Source: Vicugna pacos
Lineage: Eukaryota > Chordata > Mammalia > Artiodactyla > Camelidae
Length of the DNA: 64,000 nucleotides
NCBI RefSeq assembly: GCF_048564905.1
Contig: NC_132996.1
Coordinates: 4,960,001 to 5,024,000, forward strand
Reading direction: 5' to 3'
Shown here: positions 55,190 to 64,000 of the stretch, piece by piece
How the letters are laid out: each line of letters begins with the position of its first letter
Position numbering within the stretch: the first letter of the stretch is position 1
Program-made: the position numbers and the translations under genes
Notes under the pieces: generated by a model
Seen by the model: only the letters and a program-made list of their open reading frames with translations
Told to the model about the DNA's origin: nothing
Databases searched by the model: none

Positions 55190-55843
55190 TGTTGCCGGTA
55201 GCTGTAACCAGTGTCCAGTTCTTGTCCCGTCCCAGGAAGAATTCAGAGACAAGACGCAGAGGTTAAGAAAGTAAAGTGAGGATTTATTAAGGGATGGATA
55301 GTGCACTCTCAGGGGAGAGTGGGCAGGCTCAGGGGAGCGGCTGCCCTGAGTTTCTTTGTCAGGTTGGTTATACAGGGTGTAAAAAAGAGTGGGCGGAATA
55401 TCCATTGGGGAGGGAAGGTTCTGGGTCAGATTCCCTGATTTTCATCCCAACTCCACCTTCCCGAAGGGAGGAGGGATTTTTGCTCTTATTTAGTCTGGAT
55501 CAGAAGTGTCATGGCGTTGGTGCATGATGGGTACTTCTGACCTGCAAGGCTCATTTTATTGATATGAGGGCATAATGAGCAAAAGGTTACATTCAGACAC
55601 TGGAGATTCCTGCCTTTTCCCACCTTTCTTTGTCGGCCTCCAGGCCACTTGTCACCCCAAATTGTGTGACCGCTTGTCAGCCCAGGGGTTCCTGCTTTTC
55701 TCTCTCTGCCCAGGGCCCCCTGGTGCTCACATGATGTGTGGTTTCCTGCATTTGGCCCGCGCCCCTCCTTTCTGCCCAGTTCCTGCCGTTTGGCCTGCAT
55801 CCCTCTTTCTCTGCCCATATCTAGCCATCTGCCTGCTCTGACA
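55190..55843 (-). mobile_element. Class I ERV solo-LTR fossil, family I (minus copy)
   Basis: On the minus strand it runs from TGTCAGAGCAGG (55843) to CCGGCAACA (55190). Near the end it has 'cccttaataaatcctc' (polyadenylation signal) and 'gtcttgtctctgaattctt'. The 4-bp sequence TTAG stands on both sides (55186-55189 and 55844-55847). It is collinear with the LTR at 12258-12904 over the whole length. Only the LTR remains. The 151-codon open frame over it is not a gene. Confidence 0.92.
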
Positions 55844-57264
55844 TTAGGAGGCTGTTCTGTCTCCAGATGCTTCAGAGAGCTAGAATAAAGAACCCAACCA
55901 GTCTCTTTCCCGTTGCTTTTACTTCTGCCACTTTCTTCCACATGTTGTCCTTGTTAAAACCAGATTACTGAACCTTCAAAAATCCCATCCTTGTCCTCTG
56001 CTGGGCTTAAAGCTCTTGCTGGTTCTCTACACTTTAGCTTTTTAGCCAACTCCTACATATTCACATCCAGCTCGTAAAAGGAGCCATGGGTCCAGGGTGG
56101 CTGCACCTGGCGGGCTTTCAGGCACAGTCGCCAACCTCCAGAAACAAGCCTCTCCCAGTCACCAGCCCAGCCAAGGGTCTAAGGCCGGGTCTGTCCCACC
56201 TGCCATGGAGACCTTCTTTTTTGGGCTCTCGTTTTGCCTTTCAACCTCATCAGGAGCTTCTACACTCAAAAGGGTTTCCTATAACATTAATTTCAAGCAT
56301 TTCAAAAGTAAAGGATCTGGGAGTCTTAAAGGCACTTCTCCCAGGAGGCCTCAAGGGCCGCTATCAGTGTGCCTGTTCCCTTCCTAGGAATTTAGAAGAT
56401 GTTAGGGAAAGAAGAGCCTAGTTGTCTCGCATTTGCATAACTAAGAGGGCCCTGCCCAGGACGCCAGAAACGGCACCCGGAGGGTGAGGCAGCTGGCAAC
56501 TTCTGAATGGAAGCTTTGTTGAAAAACCATTGCAAAGTCCATCAAATAGAGCAACCCATTACATTACTAAATACTGAGCTCTGGCTAACACCCGAAGCTT
56601 TAAACGGCAAATAATAAATACCTTAATCCCCTGCTTATGCTTAATTTCCACTATTAACTTAAGTCATGCTCTAAGTGTTCTTAGGGAGTTTCTAGTACAA
56701 AATGTAGGCTGACCTTTTTTTCCTCTGGTAAAAAATTAAAGATTTAAAGAACATAAACACAATTTAACTGAGTCATACACACTACTGGCCAAAAATAAAC
56801 GCACAGTCTTTTCCACTAACAATTACCTTGTTTGCTTGGCTTGAAAACAATAGTTCATAAATGTGTTTAATTATGGTTCCCTGTGGTGGATATTAACCTA
56901 CCTTTTAAGTGTGCCTGAGTTTTCCATTTTAGATCACTAAATAAAAACATGAACAATGAATAAATAAGGAGAGACAGAAGAAAGATTCGGTCATAGATTT
57001 TTTTGTTTTGAAGTTTCTCTTCTGAGGCAAGAGACTGAATCCCATCTCCTACCCAAACCCCATAAATTTGAACTTCTCTGGCTTTCTCTGCCTTGGTAAA
57101 TAGCACCATTTATCCCAAGCAAGTGATCCAGCTATTATTCTAGCCATCTTTCCCACACACTAAATCTCTCACCAAGCCCTGTACATTCCACATTCTGCTG
57201 AGCCCTTAACCCCTTCCCTCCTCTCATCTCCTACTTCTATTTCTTTCCTTCCAAAACAGAAGAA
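55844..57264. other. Anonymous non-coding sequence
   Basis: No exon or named repeat is recognised in 1.4 kb. Frames up to 111 codons at 56086-56421 show no domain. Confidence 0.4.
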
Positions 57265-57863
57265 ATGGGACACAAGAGGATGGCCATGTCCCAGGTCCCA
57301 GGTGAGTCCCCAGGATGTGCCCCATCAAGTGCCCCATCAAGTGAAGGTTCTTGGCTTTGTGCAAGGAAGAATTCAAGAGTGAGCCATGGTAGAGTAAAAG
57401 TAGGTTTATCCAGAGAGATGCACACTCCATAGACCGAGTATAGGCCATCTCAGAAGGCCAGAGAGGCTATGAAGCATGAGGGCAGGTGTTTAAAGTATAA
57501 GTAGATACACATTCCGTAGACAGAGTGTGGACCATCTCAAAAGGCAAGAAAGAGAGAGAGCAACCATGAAGGGCGTGGTCATTAGCTTTCATGGTCTCCA
57601 TAATTTCATATGCTAATGAGAAGGAGGATGATTCCAACTCCTTTGGGGGAAGGGTGGGGATTTCCAGGAATTGGGCCCCACCCACTTTTTGACCTTTTAT
57701 GGTCAGCCTAGGAACTGTCATGGCACCTGTGGGAGCACCATGAGGCTCACAGTCTACTGGAAGTCGAACTTTCTGCCATCTCGGTTCTAACCAGTCTGCC
57801 CTGCCCTCAATTACTATGTCACCCCTGCACTGGTTGTGCCCCGCCCCCTTCCCTCCTGTCTCA
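57265..57863 (-). mobile_element. Class I-like ERV solo-LTR fossil, family II (second copy)
   Basis: It shares 'agaattcaagag', 'gagatgcacactcca', 'ggggatttcc', 'gaccttttatgg' type text and the limit 'ccctcctgtctca' with the LTR at 24777-25298, in the same orientation. Near 57317-57342 it carries a 12-bp unit, gtgccccatcaa, repeated twice in tandem, absent from the other copy. A second block resembling 'gatacacattccgtagacag' suggests an internal duplication. Ends are approximate. Confidence 0.7.
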
Positions 57864-57944
57864 CCTCAAGCCCACTCTCTCCCTCAGTCTCGTAGATTCC
57901 TGCCGTTACCTCCAAACGGACCTCCCTGCATGAATCTAATCCAC

Positions 57945-58440
57945 CTCTAATCTTTCCCTCTCCATTGTAATCAAACTGATCTTTCTAAAATAAAATTGGA
58001 TCAAATCACTTCTTCCCCGTCCCTCTGTATAACCCTGCAGTGGATTCACACTGACCAGAACAAAATCTAAAATCTTTACAATTCATTGTCCTCATTGATA
58101 CTTACTTACCTTTCTGGTCTTATCTGCTGAAGATTTCCAAGTCGTGTTCTAGCCCCATGGAACTCCTTGCAGTTCTTTGAATACTCTTCTCTATTCACTC
58201 TGTGTCCTGGACGCAACTCAACCTTTGCTTGAATGTTTAAATGCCATCTCCTTTATAATACAGTCCAATCTCTAACCCTTCAGGACAAATAGTTTCCTTC
58301 TGTGTATTACCAGAATAGCCAGTGACATTGGTTACATCACACAGCTAGTAGCCAGTTATACTTGTCTTGGTCTTTAGATTCTGACATCCTTAATGATGGG
58401 GTCAAGTTTTGGGTTTGATCCCTAGTGCTTAAGCAGAGGC
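57945..58440 (+). mobile_element. LINE L2, ORF2 3' part
   Basis: The text 'aatcaaactgatctttctaa', 'ggatcaaatcacttcttccc', 'ataaccctgcagtggattca', 'caaaatctaaaatctttaca' and 'cagttctttgaatactcttc' follows the L2 ORF2 end. Divergence is typical and the copy is broken throughout. Confidence 0.75.
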
Positions 58441-59169
58441 TAGTATTTAATAATTTCTCAGTAAAAAGTTGTAAAATAAATTAATTAATTCAAAATAATG
58501 CCATAAGTCTAGGTTTACATCACTCTCTGCCATCTGAATCATAGCCTTTTCATTCAATAGAGAACTTGGCACAAAGTGAAAAAGGTGTTGCTATATAAGT
58601 TTTCTCCATGAAGGGGTCCATATACACATTTTTGCAGACACACACACACACACACACATTCCTACAGTCTCTCAATTGTCAACATAGAACAGGAGTATAT
58701 CAGTTGGAAACTTAATTTGTCTGCCAGTAACAAATATTCCAGTGGCATAAACAAGTGAAAGCTTAGTCTCTTTAAGAAGTCAGAAGGCAGACCGTCCAGG
58801 GCTACTAGACTAGCAGCTTCACAAAAATCGTCAGGGACCTCGGTTTTTCTGACTTCCTGTTCCACTGTGCATGGCTCCCAGCCTCCACTGTAGTTCGTGG
58901 AAGGAGAAGGTGGCTAGAGCGTCATCATTACATTAGCATTTCAGGCCGCAAGAAGAAGAAAGGGAAGAAGAGAGCTTGCCTCTTCCTTTGGAAGACAGCT
59001 TTCCAAACGTCCCACTCAACGTTAGGATCTCATTAGCCAGATCGTAATAACATAACGTAAGAAAAGACAAAAATAGACTATGTCATCCCAGCCTGTTGCA
59101 CTGCATGTCTATTTTGTATCACTTTTGGTAGGAAATACACATAATATGGTTCAGTGGTTTACTTGTATT
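58441..59169. other. Anonymous sequence, possibly an unnamed old repeat
   Basis: At 58690-59040 the order 'ttccagtggcataaacaagt', 'ctactagactagcagcttca', 'gaaagggaagaagagagctt', 'ttaggatctcattagccaga' resembles a common old mammalian repeat I cannot name. Confidence 0.3.
58638..58658. repeat. (CA)n microsatellite
   Basis: About ten uninterrupted CA units. Confidence 0.95.
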
Positions 59170-59320
59170 ACCCACTTAAGGCTCACAAAAGCCTCATGAG
59201 ACAGTTATATGATTAGCCTCGTTTTAATGGATGAACTTAAGCATCAAGTACAAAAGGTGCAAGGTTTCCTCAAGGTCACACAGCTGAGAGTGTCAGAGAT
59301 GTTGACCCAGGGATACGCCT
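59170..59320 (-). mobile_element. MIR SINE
   Basis: Reverse MIR blocks are present: 'ggctcacaaaagcctcatga', 'gacagttatatgattagcct', 'tttaatggatgaacttaagc', 'ctcaaggtcacacagctgag' and 'gagatgttgacccaggg'. Confidence 0.75.
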
Positions 59321-59399
59321 AGGAAAAGCATTTAAGAAATGTTAGTTCCTTGGCTAAAAGGATCCTTATTTCCTATTTAAAGACTGTTTATTGATTAAA

Positions 59400-59575
59400 C
59401 AGATATTTACAGAACAGTTATCATTTTCCAGATAACATCTTAGCTTCTACAGAAGTGTCAATGAACGAGACAGATAAGGTCCCTGCCCACATAGAGGTTA
59501 CATTTAAAGTGCAAACAATCCATAAAGAGATTACAGATTATGAACAATACTGCAACTAAGTGATTTAATTGATAA
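59400..59575 (-). mobile_element. LINE L2 3' end
   Basis: Reverse L2 tail text is present: 'agatatttacagaacagtta', 'tcaatgaacgagacagataa', 'ggtccctgcccacatagagg', 'ttacatttaaagtgcaaac'. This matches the consensus 'gaacaagacagacaaggtccctgccctcatggagcttacattctag'. Confidence 0.75.
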
Positions 59576-60334
59576 GTGTATCAGTCAGGATACGGTAGAA
59601 GATTATGCCACAGTAACAAACAAACCCCTCTATTTGTTCACTCTGGGTTAGCAGGGGAGCTTTGCTCACAGTGGCCACCCCGGGAAAGGCTGAGAGAGAG
59701 ACACCATCTCCAACCTCCACAATGAACTCAGCAAGAGAAGAATAATGCAGGTTTCACACTGGTAATTAAATCCTTCCTCCCACAAGCAATCCATCAACAC
59801 GTCATGCTGGCTCACCTTTCAAATCATTTACTTAGCTGCGTATTGAGGGAACCATGTTCCAGGCACAGGGAGGAGAGCAGGAGAATGGCTTGGCCTGATG
59901 AAGGGGCAGAGGCATACCTTCTGTCCTGCAGAGAGAGCGCGTGGCAGCTTCACTTTCCTGGGCACTCTACATCCGCTGATGAAAGCCTTCATCCCCAGAT
60001 TGGATCTACTGACTAGGGTTTTGTTTGCGATTTTTTTAAATAAATACAGAAAGAGGCAATCAGGCCTAGATGTCCACTTGGTCTATATTCTTTTCTTTAC
60101 TATGAAGGGTTTCTTTTATTATTATACCCTGTGAATTTGTCCAATCATATCTCTATAATATGGGCAACATTGGTCATTTTCTTCCCCTAAACCTACCAGT
60201 GAGAATCTGGAAGAAGCAATTCATCACTCTGTCAACCATTTTTCTGAAATATAGAGCAGAGAATGTCTAGAGTCACACTGACTGTAGTGTTTCCTAAAGC
60301 TACAGTGTCAAAAAAGAGGTTTTGCTTGTTTGGT
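59576..60334. other. Anonymous sequence, left part an unnamed old repeat
   Basis: Positions 59580-59800 ('tatcagtcaggatacggtag', 'cacagtaacaaacaaacccc', 'cacactggtaattaaatcct') resemble a medium-old interspersed repeat that I cannot name. The rest is unrecognised. Confidence 0.3.
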
Positions 60335-61030
60335 GCTGTCATTGTGGAAAACAGTATGGAGATTCCTCAAATGACTAAAAATGGACTTACCAAATGACCC
60401 AGCAATCCCACTCTTGGGCATATATCCAGAGGGAGCCTTAATTCAAAAAAGATCTGCACCCCAATATTCACAGCAGCACTATATACAATAGCCAAGACAT
60501 GGAAACAGCCTAAATGTCCATCAACAGGTGACTGGATAAAGAAGCTATGGTATCTGTATACAATGGAATACTACTCAGCCACAAAAATGATAAAATAATG
60601 CCATTTGTAGCAACATGGATGGCCCTAGAGAATGTCATTCTAAGTGAATTGAGCCAGAAAGAGAACAAAAAATACCACATGGTATCACTCATATGTGGGA
60701 TATAAAAAAAAAAGTGAAGTTATATATAAAATAGAAACAGACTCAAAGACATACAATACAGACTTGTGGTTGCCAGTGGGGAGGGGTGTGGGAAGGGGTA
60801 AACTGGGAGTTCGAGATTTGCAGATACTGACTGGTATATATAAAATAGATAAACAAGTTTACACTATATAGCACAGGGAAATCTATTCAATATCTTGTAG
60901 TAGCTCACAGTGAAAAGGAATATGAAAATGAATATATGTATATCCATGTATGACTGAAGCATTGTGCTATACACCAGAAATTGACACAACATTGTAAACT
61001 TACTGAACCTCAATAAAAAAGTTTAAGAAA
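60335..61030 (+). mobile_element. L1 3' end, 0.7 kb, 5' truncated
   Basis: It begins in ORF2 at 'attgtggaaaacagtatgga' and continues without gaps through 'actcttgggcatatatccag', 'gccaagacatggaaacagcc' and 'ggaatactactcagccacaa', then the complete 3' UTR to 'actgaacctcaataaaaaag'. Possible imperfect duplication flanks are 'tttgcttgtttgg' and 'tttgctttgttgc'. It is a useful internal reference for the other L1 pieces. Confidence 0.95.
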
Positions 61031-61734
61031 AAAATTTGCTTTGTTGCATATATCCTTAATAAGACATATTCCATTCTGAAGAGTATTTTTAATCACCATT
61101 CAAAGTTTTCACTGGCAGGATATGTCTACGTCCCTACAGCTTTCTTTGAATCCAACAAGACAGAAATGATCATCTCATTTCTTGTGGGGCATAACTGGTC
61201 TTTACCAATAATTTCATGAAATGGTTTCACTACCTGGTAGATTATTGTGATTTGGGGGGGAAACTGTGATAAAATTTTTGGAGCCATTCATCTTCTGTTG
61301 GTAACTTTCCACTCTTTGAGTCTCTAATGGTTTCCATTATTTCTTGTAAGCTATCTCTCTAATTTTTCTTTATTGCTCTGTGATTACTGGTGCATTGATT
61401 TTTTCATAAAGAAACTTTGAAAGCTGCTGTACCATAGAGGTTTTGTTCTGATTTATATTCATTTTTGTGAAATGTTACTAAAGCAGATTTAACTAAAATT
61501 GGTCAATTCAAAGCATTCCATGGCCCACCTAAAATTATAATTGAGCCAATTATTTCAATTAAACAACAGACAAGAAGAGAACAATAATTTCCATGTTCCA
61601 TTAATGAAACGCCAATGGATTAATTTTGTCCTGTAAAGAACTACTTTGGCTTTCAAAATTTGTTGTGTGACTCACTTTAGCTGATGGTCCTGGACCAATG
61701 ATACGGTTCAGCCTGAATTAAGCACAGGTTGTAC
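61031..61734. other. Anonymous AT-rich sequence
   Basis: No repeat or exon is recognised. Confidence 0.4.
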
Positions 61735-62175
61735 CAGATACTGCTATTTGCCCACCTAATAGCCATCCTTCCCTTTTGTTAATGACAGAATGCAGCTACA
61801 CTCTGATAGGCAATGTGCCTGTCTCAGAACCACATTTCTCAAGCTTCCTTGAGAAATGCCACATAACCCAGTTTTGGTCAATGGGGAGTAAGTGGTAGTC
61901 ACTGGACAAGACTACTGGGAAAGATGCTCAAAGAGTAGGCTGACTTGAATGGCTTACAGATTTGCCCTTGACCTTATCCCTTCTTCCTTTATGGAGTCCA
62001 AGCCTGATGATGAATATAAAACAATACAAGATACTAAGTTGTTTCTTTAAAAAGAAAGACAGAATGAGGCTGGTCCCTAACGACACTGGGGAGCTGCTCT
62101 ACCAACGCTGCACTGCTCGTTTCTGGAGTTCTCATTATATGAGATAAACAAAAGAACTAATTTATTTCAGCTACT
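61735..62175 (+). mobile_element. Probable old LTR-like repeat, subfamily unresolved
   Basis: The motifs 'cacataacccagttttggtc', 'aatggggagtaagtggtagt', 'ctggtccctaacgacactgg', 'ttctcattatatgagataaa' and 'atttatttcagctactgttt' are in the order of a common old mammalian LTR-type repeat that ends near 'aagccactgttagttggg'. I do not recall its name with certainty. Heavily diverged. Confidence 0.45.
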
Positions 62176-62514
62176 GTTTTTCAACTTGGTTTTCAGAACC
62201 TAAAAGTAAGTTTGAGAAAAATTGTCATCCTAACAATATTGAGTTCTCCAATCCCAAAACACGGAATGTCTCTACATTTATTTGGATCTTTAATTTCCAT
62301 TGGCAATGTTTTGCAGTTTACAGCGTACATGCCTTGCAGTCACATTTGTTAAATTTTTAAAAAACGTTTTAAAGTATTTTATTCTCTTTGAAGCTATAAT
62401 GAATGAAATTGTTTGCTTAATTTCAATTTAGGATTGCTTATTGAAGGACATAGAAATGCAATTGATTTAGGTTATTAATTTATTATGAGGTATTATATTA
62501 ATTAATTTTTCAGG

Positions 62515-63905
62515 TGTTGAATCAACTATGGTAGACATAATCTTAATGTGGCCCCCATGATCCTACATCCTGGTATTAATCACAATTACCATCAAATGAT
62601 TATGTGATTTCCCCTTTTATGTTGGTCAAAACCAGTAACTTCCAATTAAACTTACAAGCTTCTGCACAGCAAAGGAAACCATAAGTATAACAAAATGACA
62701 ACCTACAGAATGGGAGAAAATTTTTGCAAACGATGAAACCGACAAAGATTGGATCTCCAGAATATATAAGCAGCTTATACAACTTAATAAGAAACAAACA
62801 AACAACCCAATCCAAAGATGGGCAAAAGACCTAAACAAGCAATTCTCCAAGTAAGACATACAAATGATCAATAGGCACATGAAAAAATGCTCAATATCAC
62901 TAATTATCAGAGAAACGCAAATCAAAACTACAGTGAGGTATCACCTCACACCAGTCAGAATGGCCATCATTCAAAAGTCCACAAATGACAAATGCTGGAG
63001 AGGCTGTGGAGAAAGGGGAACCCTCCTACACTGTTAGTGGGAATGCAGTTTGGTGCAGCCACTGTGGAAAACAGTATGGAGATTCCTCAAAAGACATGGA
63101 ATAGATTTACAGTATGACCCAGGAATCCCACTCCTGGGTGTATATTCAGAAGGAACCCTACTTCAGAAAGACACCTGCACCCCAATGTCCATAGCAGCAC
63201 TATTTACAATAACCAAGACATGGAAAAGCCTAAATGTTCATCAACAGATGACTGGATAAAGAAGAAGTGGTATATTTATACAATGGAATACTATTTAGCC
63301 ATAAAAACCGACAACATAACGCCATTTGCAGCAACATGGATGCTCCTGGAGAATGTCATTCTAAGCGAAGTAAGCCAGAAAGAGAAAGCAAAATACCATA
63401 TGAGATCGCTCGTATGTGGAATCTGCACAAAAAAAGAAAAAGGATATAAAACCAGCGACTTCCTTCTGATAAATGGAATACGGTAAATATGATTCCAGGT
63501 AGGAGATTACGTAAGATCACAACGCCTGGAGTAGCAAGGGACTACACTGAGGAATTTCATGTGGCAAGGAAATGCAGACAGCTTCCAGAAGCTTAGGGTG
63601 GTCTCCAGCCAACAAGCAGGAAGTAACTGAAGCCAAACAGCCCCAGGGAACTGCCAAACACGTGAGTGAGCTTTCAGGAAGATCTCTTCTCCACTGAGCC
63701 TCAGCTAAAACTGCAGCCCCAGATGATGTCTTGACTGCAGCTTTGTGGGCTACTAAGTTGAGGACTCAGTTAAGCTGTACCTTGACTCCTGACCCACAAA
63801 ACCTACAAGATAACAAATCAAACTATGAGATAATTAGAATAACCTGCATGTTGTTTTACGCTGCTAAACTTACGGTAACACTGATACACAGCAGTAGGTA
63901 ACAGC
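62515..63905 (+). mobile_element. ERVL-MaLR (MLT1-like) LTR fossil, split by an L1
   Basis: The left piece (62515-62643) reads 'tgttgaatcaactatggtag' and 'gtggcccccatgatcctaca'. The right piece (from 63448) reads 'acttccttctgataaatgga', 'catgtggcaaggaaatgcag', 'cacgtgagtgagctttcagg', 'gatgtcttgactgcagcttt', 'tgttttacgctgctaaactt' and 'cacagcagtaggtaac'. These are in the order of an MLT1-type LTR. It is very old and lacks coding capacity. Confidence 0.7.
62644..63447 (+). mobile_element. L1 ORF2 segment, truncated at both ends, inside a MaLR LTR
   Basis: The insert is ORF2 C-terminal sequence only: 'agcttctgcacagcaaagga', 'gagaggctgtggagaaaggg', 'tgactggataaagaagaagt'. The frame at 63220-63486 reads DNITPFAATWMLLENVILSE. 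It stops in an A-rich stretch at about 63427-63441, so the L1 3' UTR is missing. The 16-mers aaaaccagtaacttcc (62628-62643) and aaaaccagcgacttcc (63448-63463) flank it and differ at two positions. Confidence 0.85.
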
Positions 63906-64000
63906 CCACCAACCTTGCAGTCTTGAGATAAATCTGACGTCGCTGTGGTGTATGGTCATTTTAATACGTTTCTGGATTCCATTTGCTGGTATTTTGTTGA

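Noticed and set aside
55486-55941. 151-codon minus-strand open frame
   Set aside because: It overlaps the family I LTR; the frame is a by-product of the LTR sequence.
58370-58500. Third camelid SINE near 'gggtttgatccctagtgctt'
   Set aside because: The B-box-like word is followed by an A/T-rich stretch, but the tRNA-like head and the 'agtacctcc' end are missing.
1-64000. CRISPR arrays, operons, phage or plasmid genes
   Set aside because: No spaced direct repeats, ribosome binding sites or long adjacent ORFs. The repeat content is that of a mammal.

Overview
This is mammalian nuclear DNA from a camelid (camel, llama or alpaca group). The clearest sign is two copies (41165-41275 and 53440-53586) of a tRNA-derived SINE with a clear B box, followed by the 'agtacctcc' end that I recognise from the camelid Vic-1 family. 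The second also has the family's ATGA/ATAA-rich tail followed by a C-rich end. The window is packed with L2, MIR, L1M/HAL1, MaLR and class I ERV LTR remnants. This is normal for a placental genome. No BovB element, bovine SINE or primate Alu was recognised.

I found no host protein-coding exon, RNA gene, CRISPR array or bacterial-style operon. Every open frame of 60-181 codons looks like chance, or lies inside a repeat (L1 ORF2 tails at 32.5, 37.7, 50.3 and 63.3 kb). The window is best read as intergenic DNA or the inside of a very long intron.

Layout. 0-10 kb: L2 and MIR relics, two related minus-strand LTRs (3.0 and 8.5 kb) and an L1 tail inside a MIR (6.8 kb). 10-13 kb: a degraded HAL1/L1M and a class I solo LTR with a 4-bp target duplication (12258-12904). 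13-17 kb: mostly anonymous. 17-19.3 kb: two L1 3' parts. 20-25.3 kb: MIR, MaLR and two more LTRs. 25.3-28.3 kb: a stretch poor in recognisable repeats. 29.3-33.2 kb: a HAL1/L1M hit by a 5'-inverted L1, then a second 5'-inverted L1. 33-41 kb: anonymous DNA with MIR, MER5A, a 49-bp minisatellite and an octamer palindrome. 41-48 kb: Vic-1, a plus-strand LTR, an L1 in a MIR, and a small CpG cluster. 48-52.3 kb: two LTRs, then one old L2 split into three pieces by two L1 insertions. 53-58.4 kb: Vic-1, a CpG-rich patch, a second copy of the 12.3-kb LTR in opposite orientation, and a second copy of the 24.8-kb LTR. 58-64 kb: L2, MIR, L1, and an old MaLR-type LTR carrying an L1 cut short at its 3' end.

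The window's value is as a record of nested insertions: several events keep target-site duplications that give their order, and two L1s show twin-priming inversion. I found no convincing sign of a new gene system. The best functional candidates are non-coding: the octamer palindrome near 40.73 kb and the two CpG-rich patches. Family names come from memory of consensus sequences, not from a database search. Boundaries without a stated duplication are approximate.
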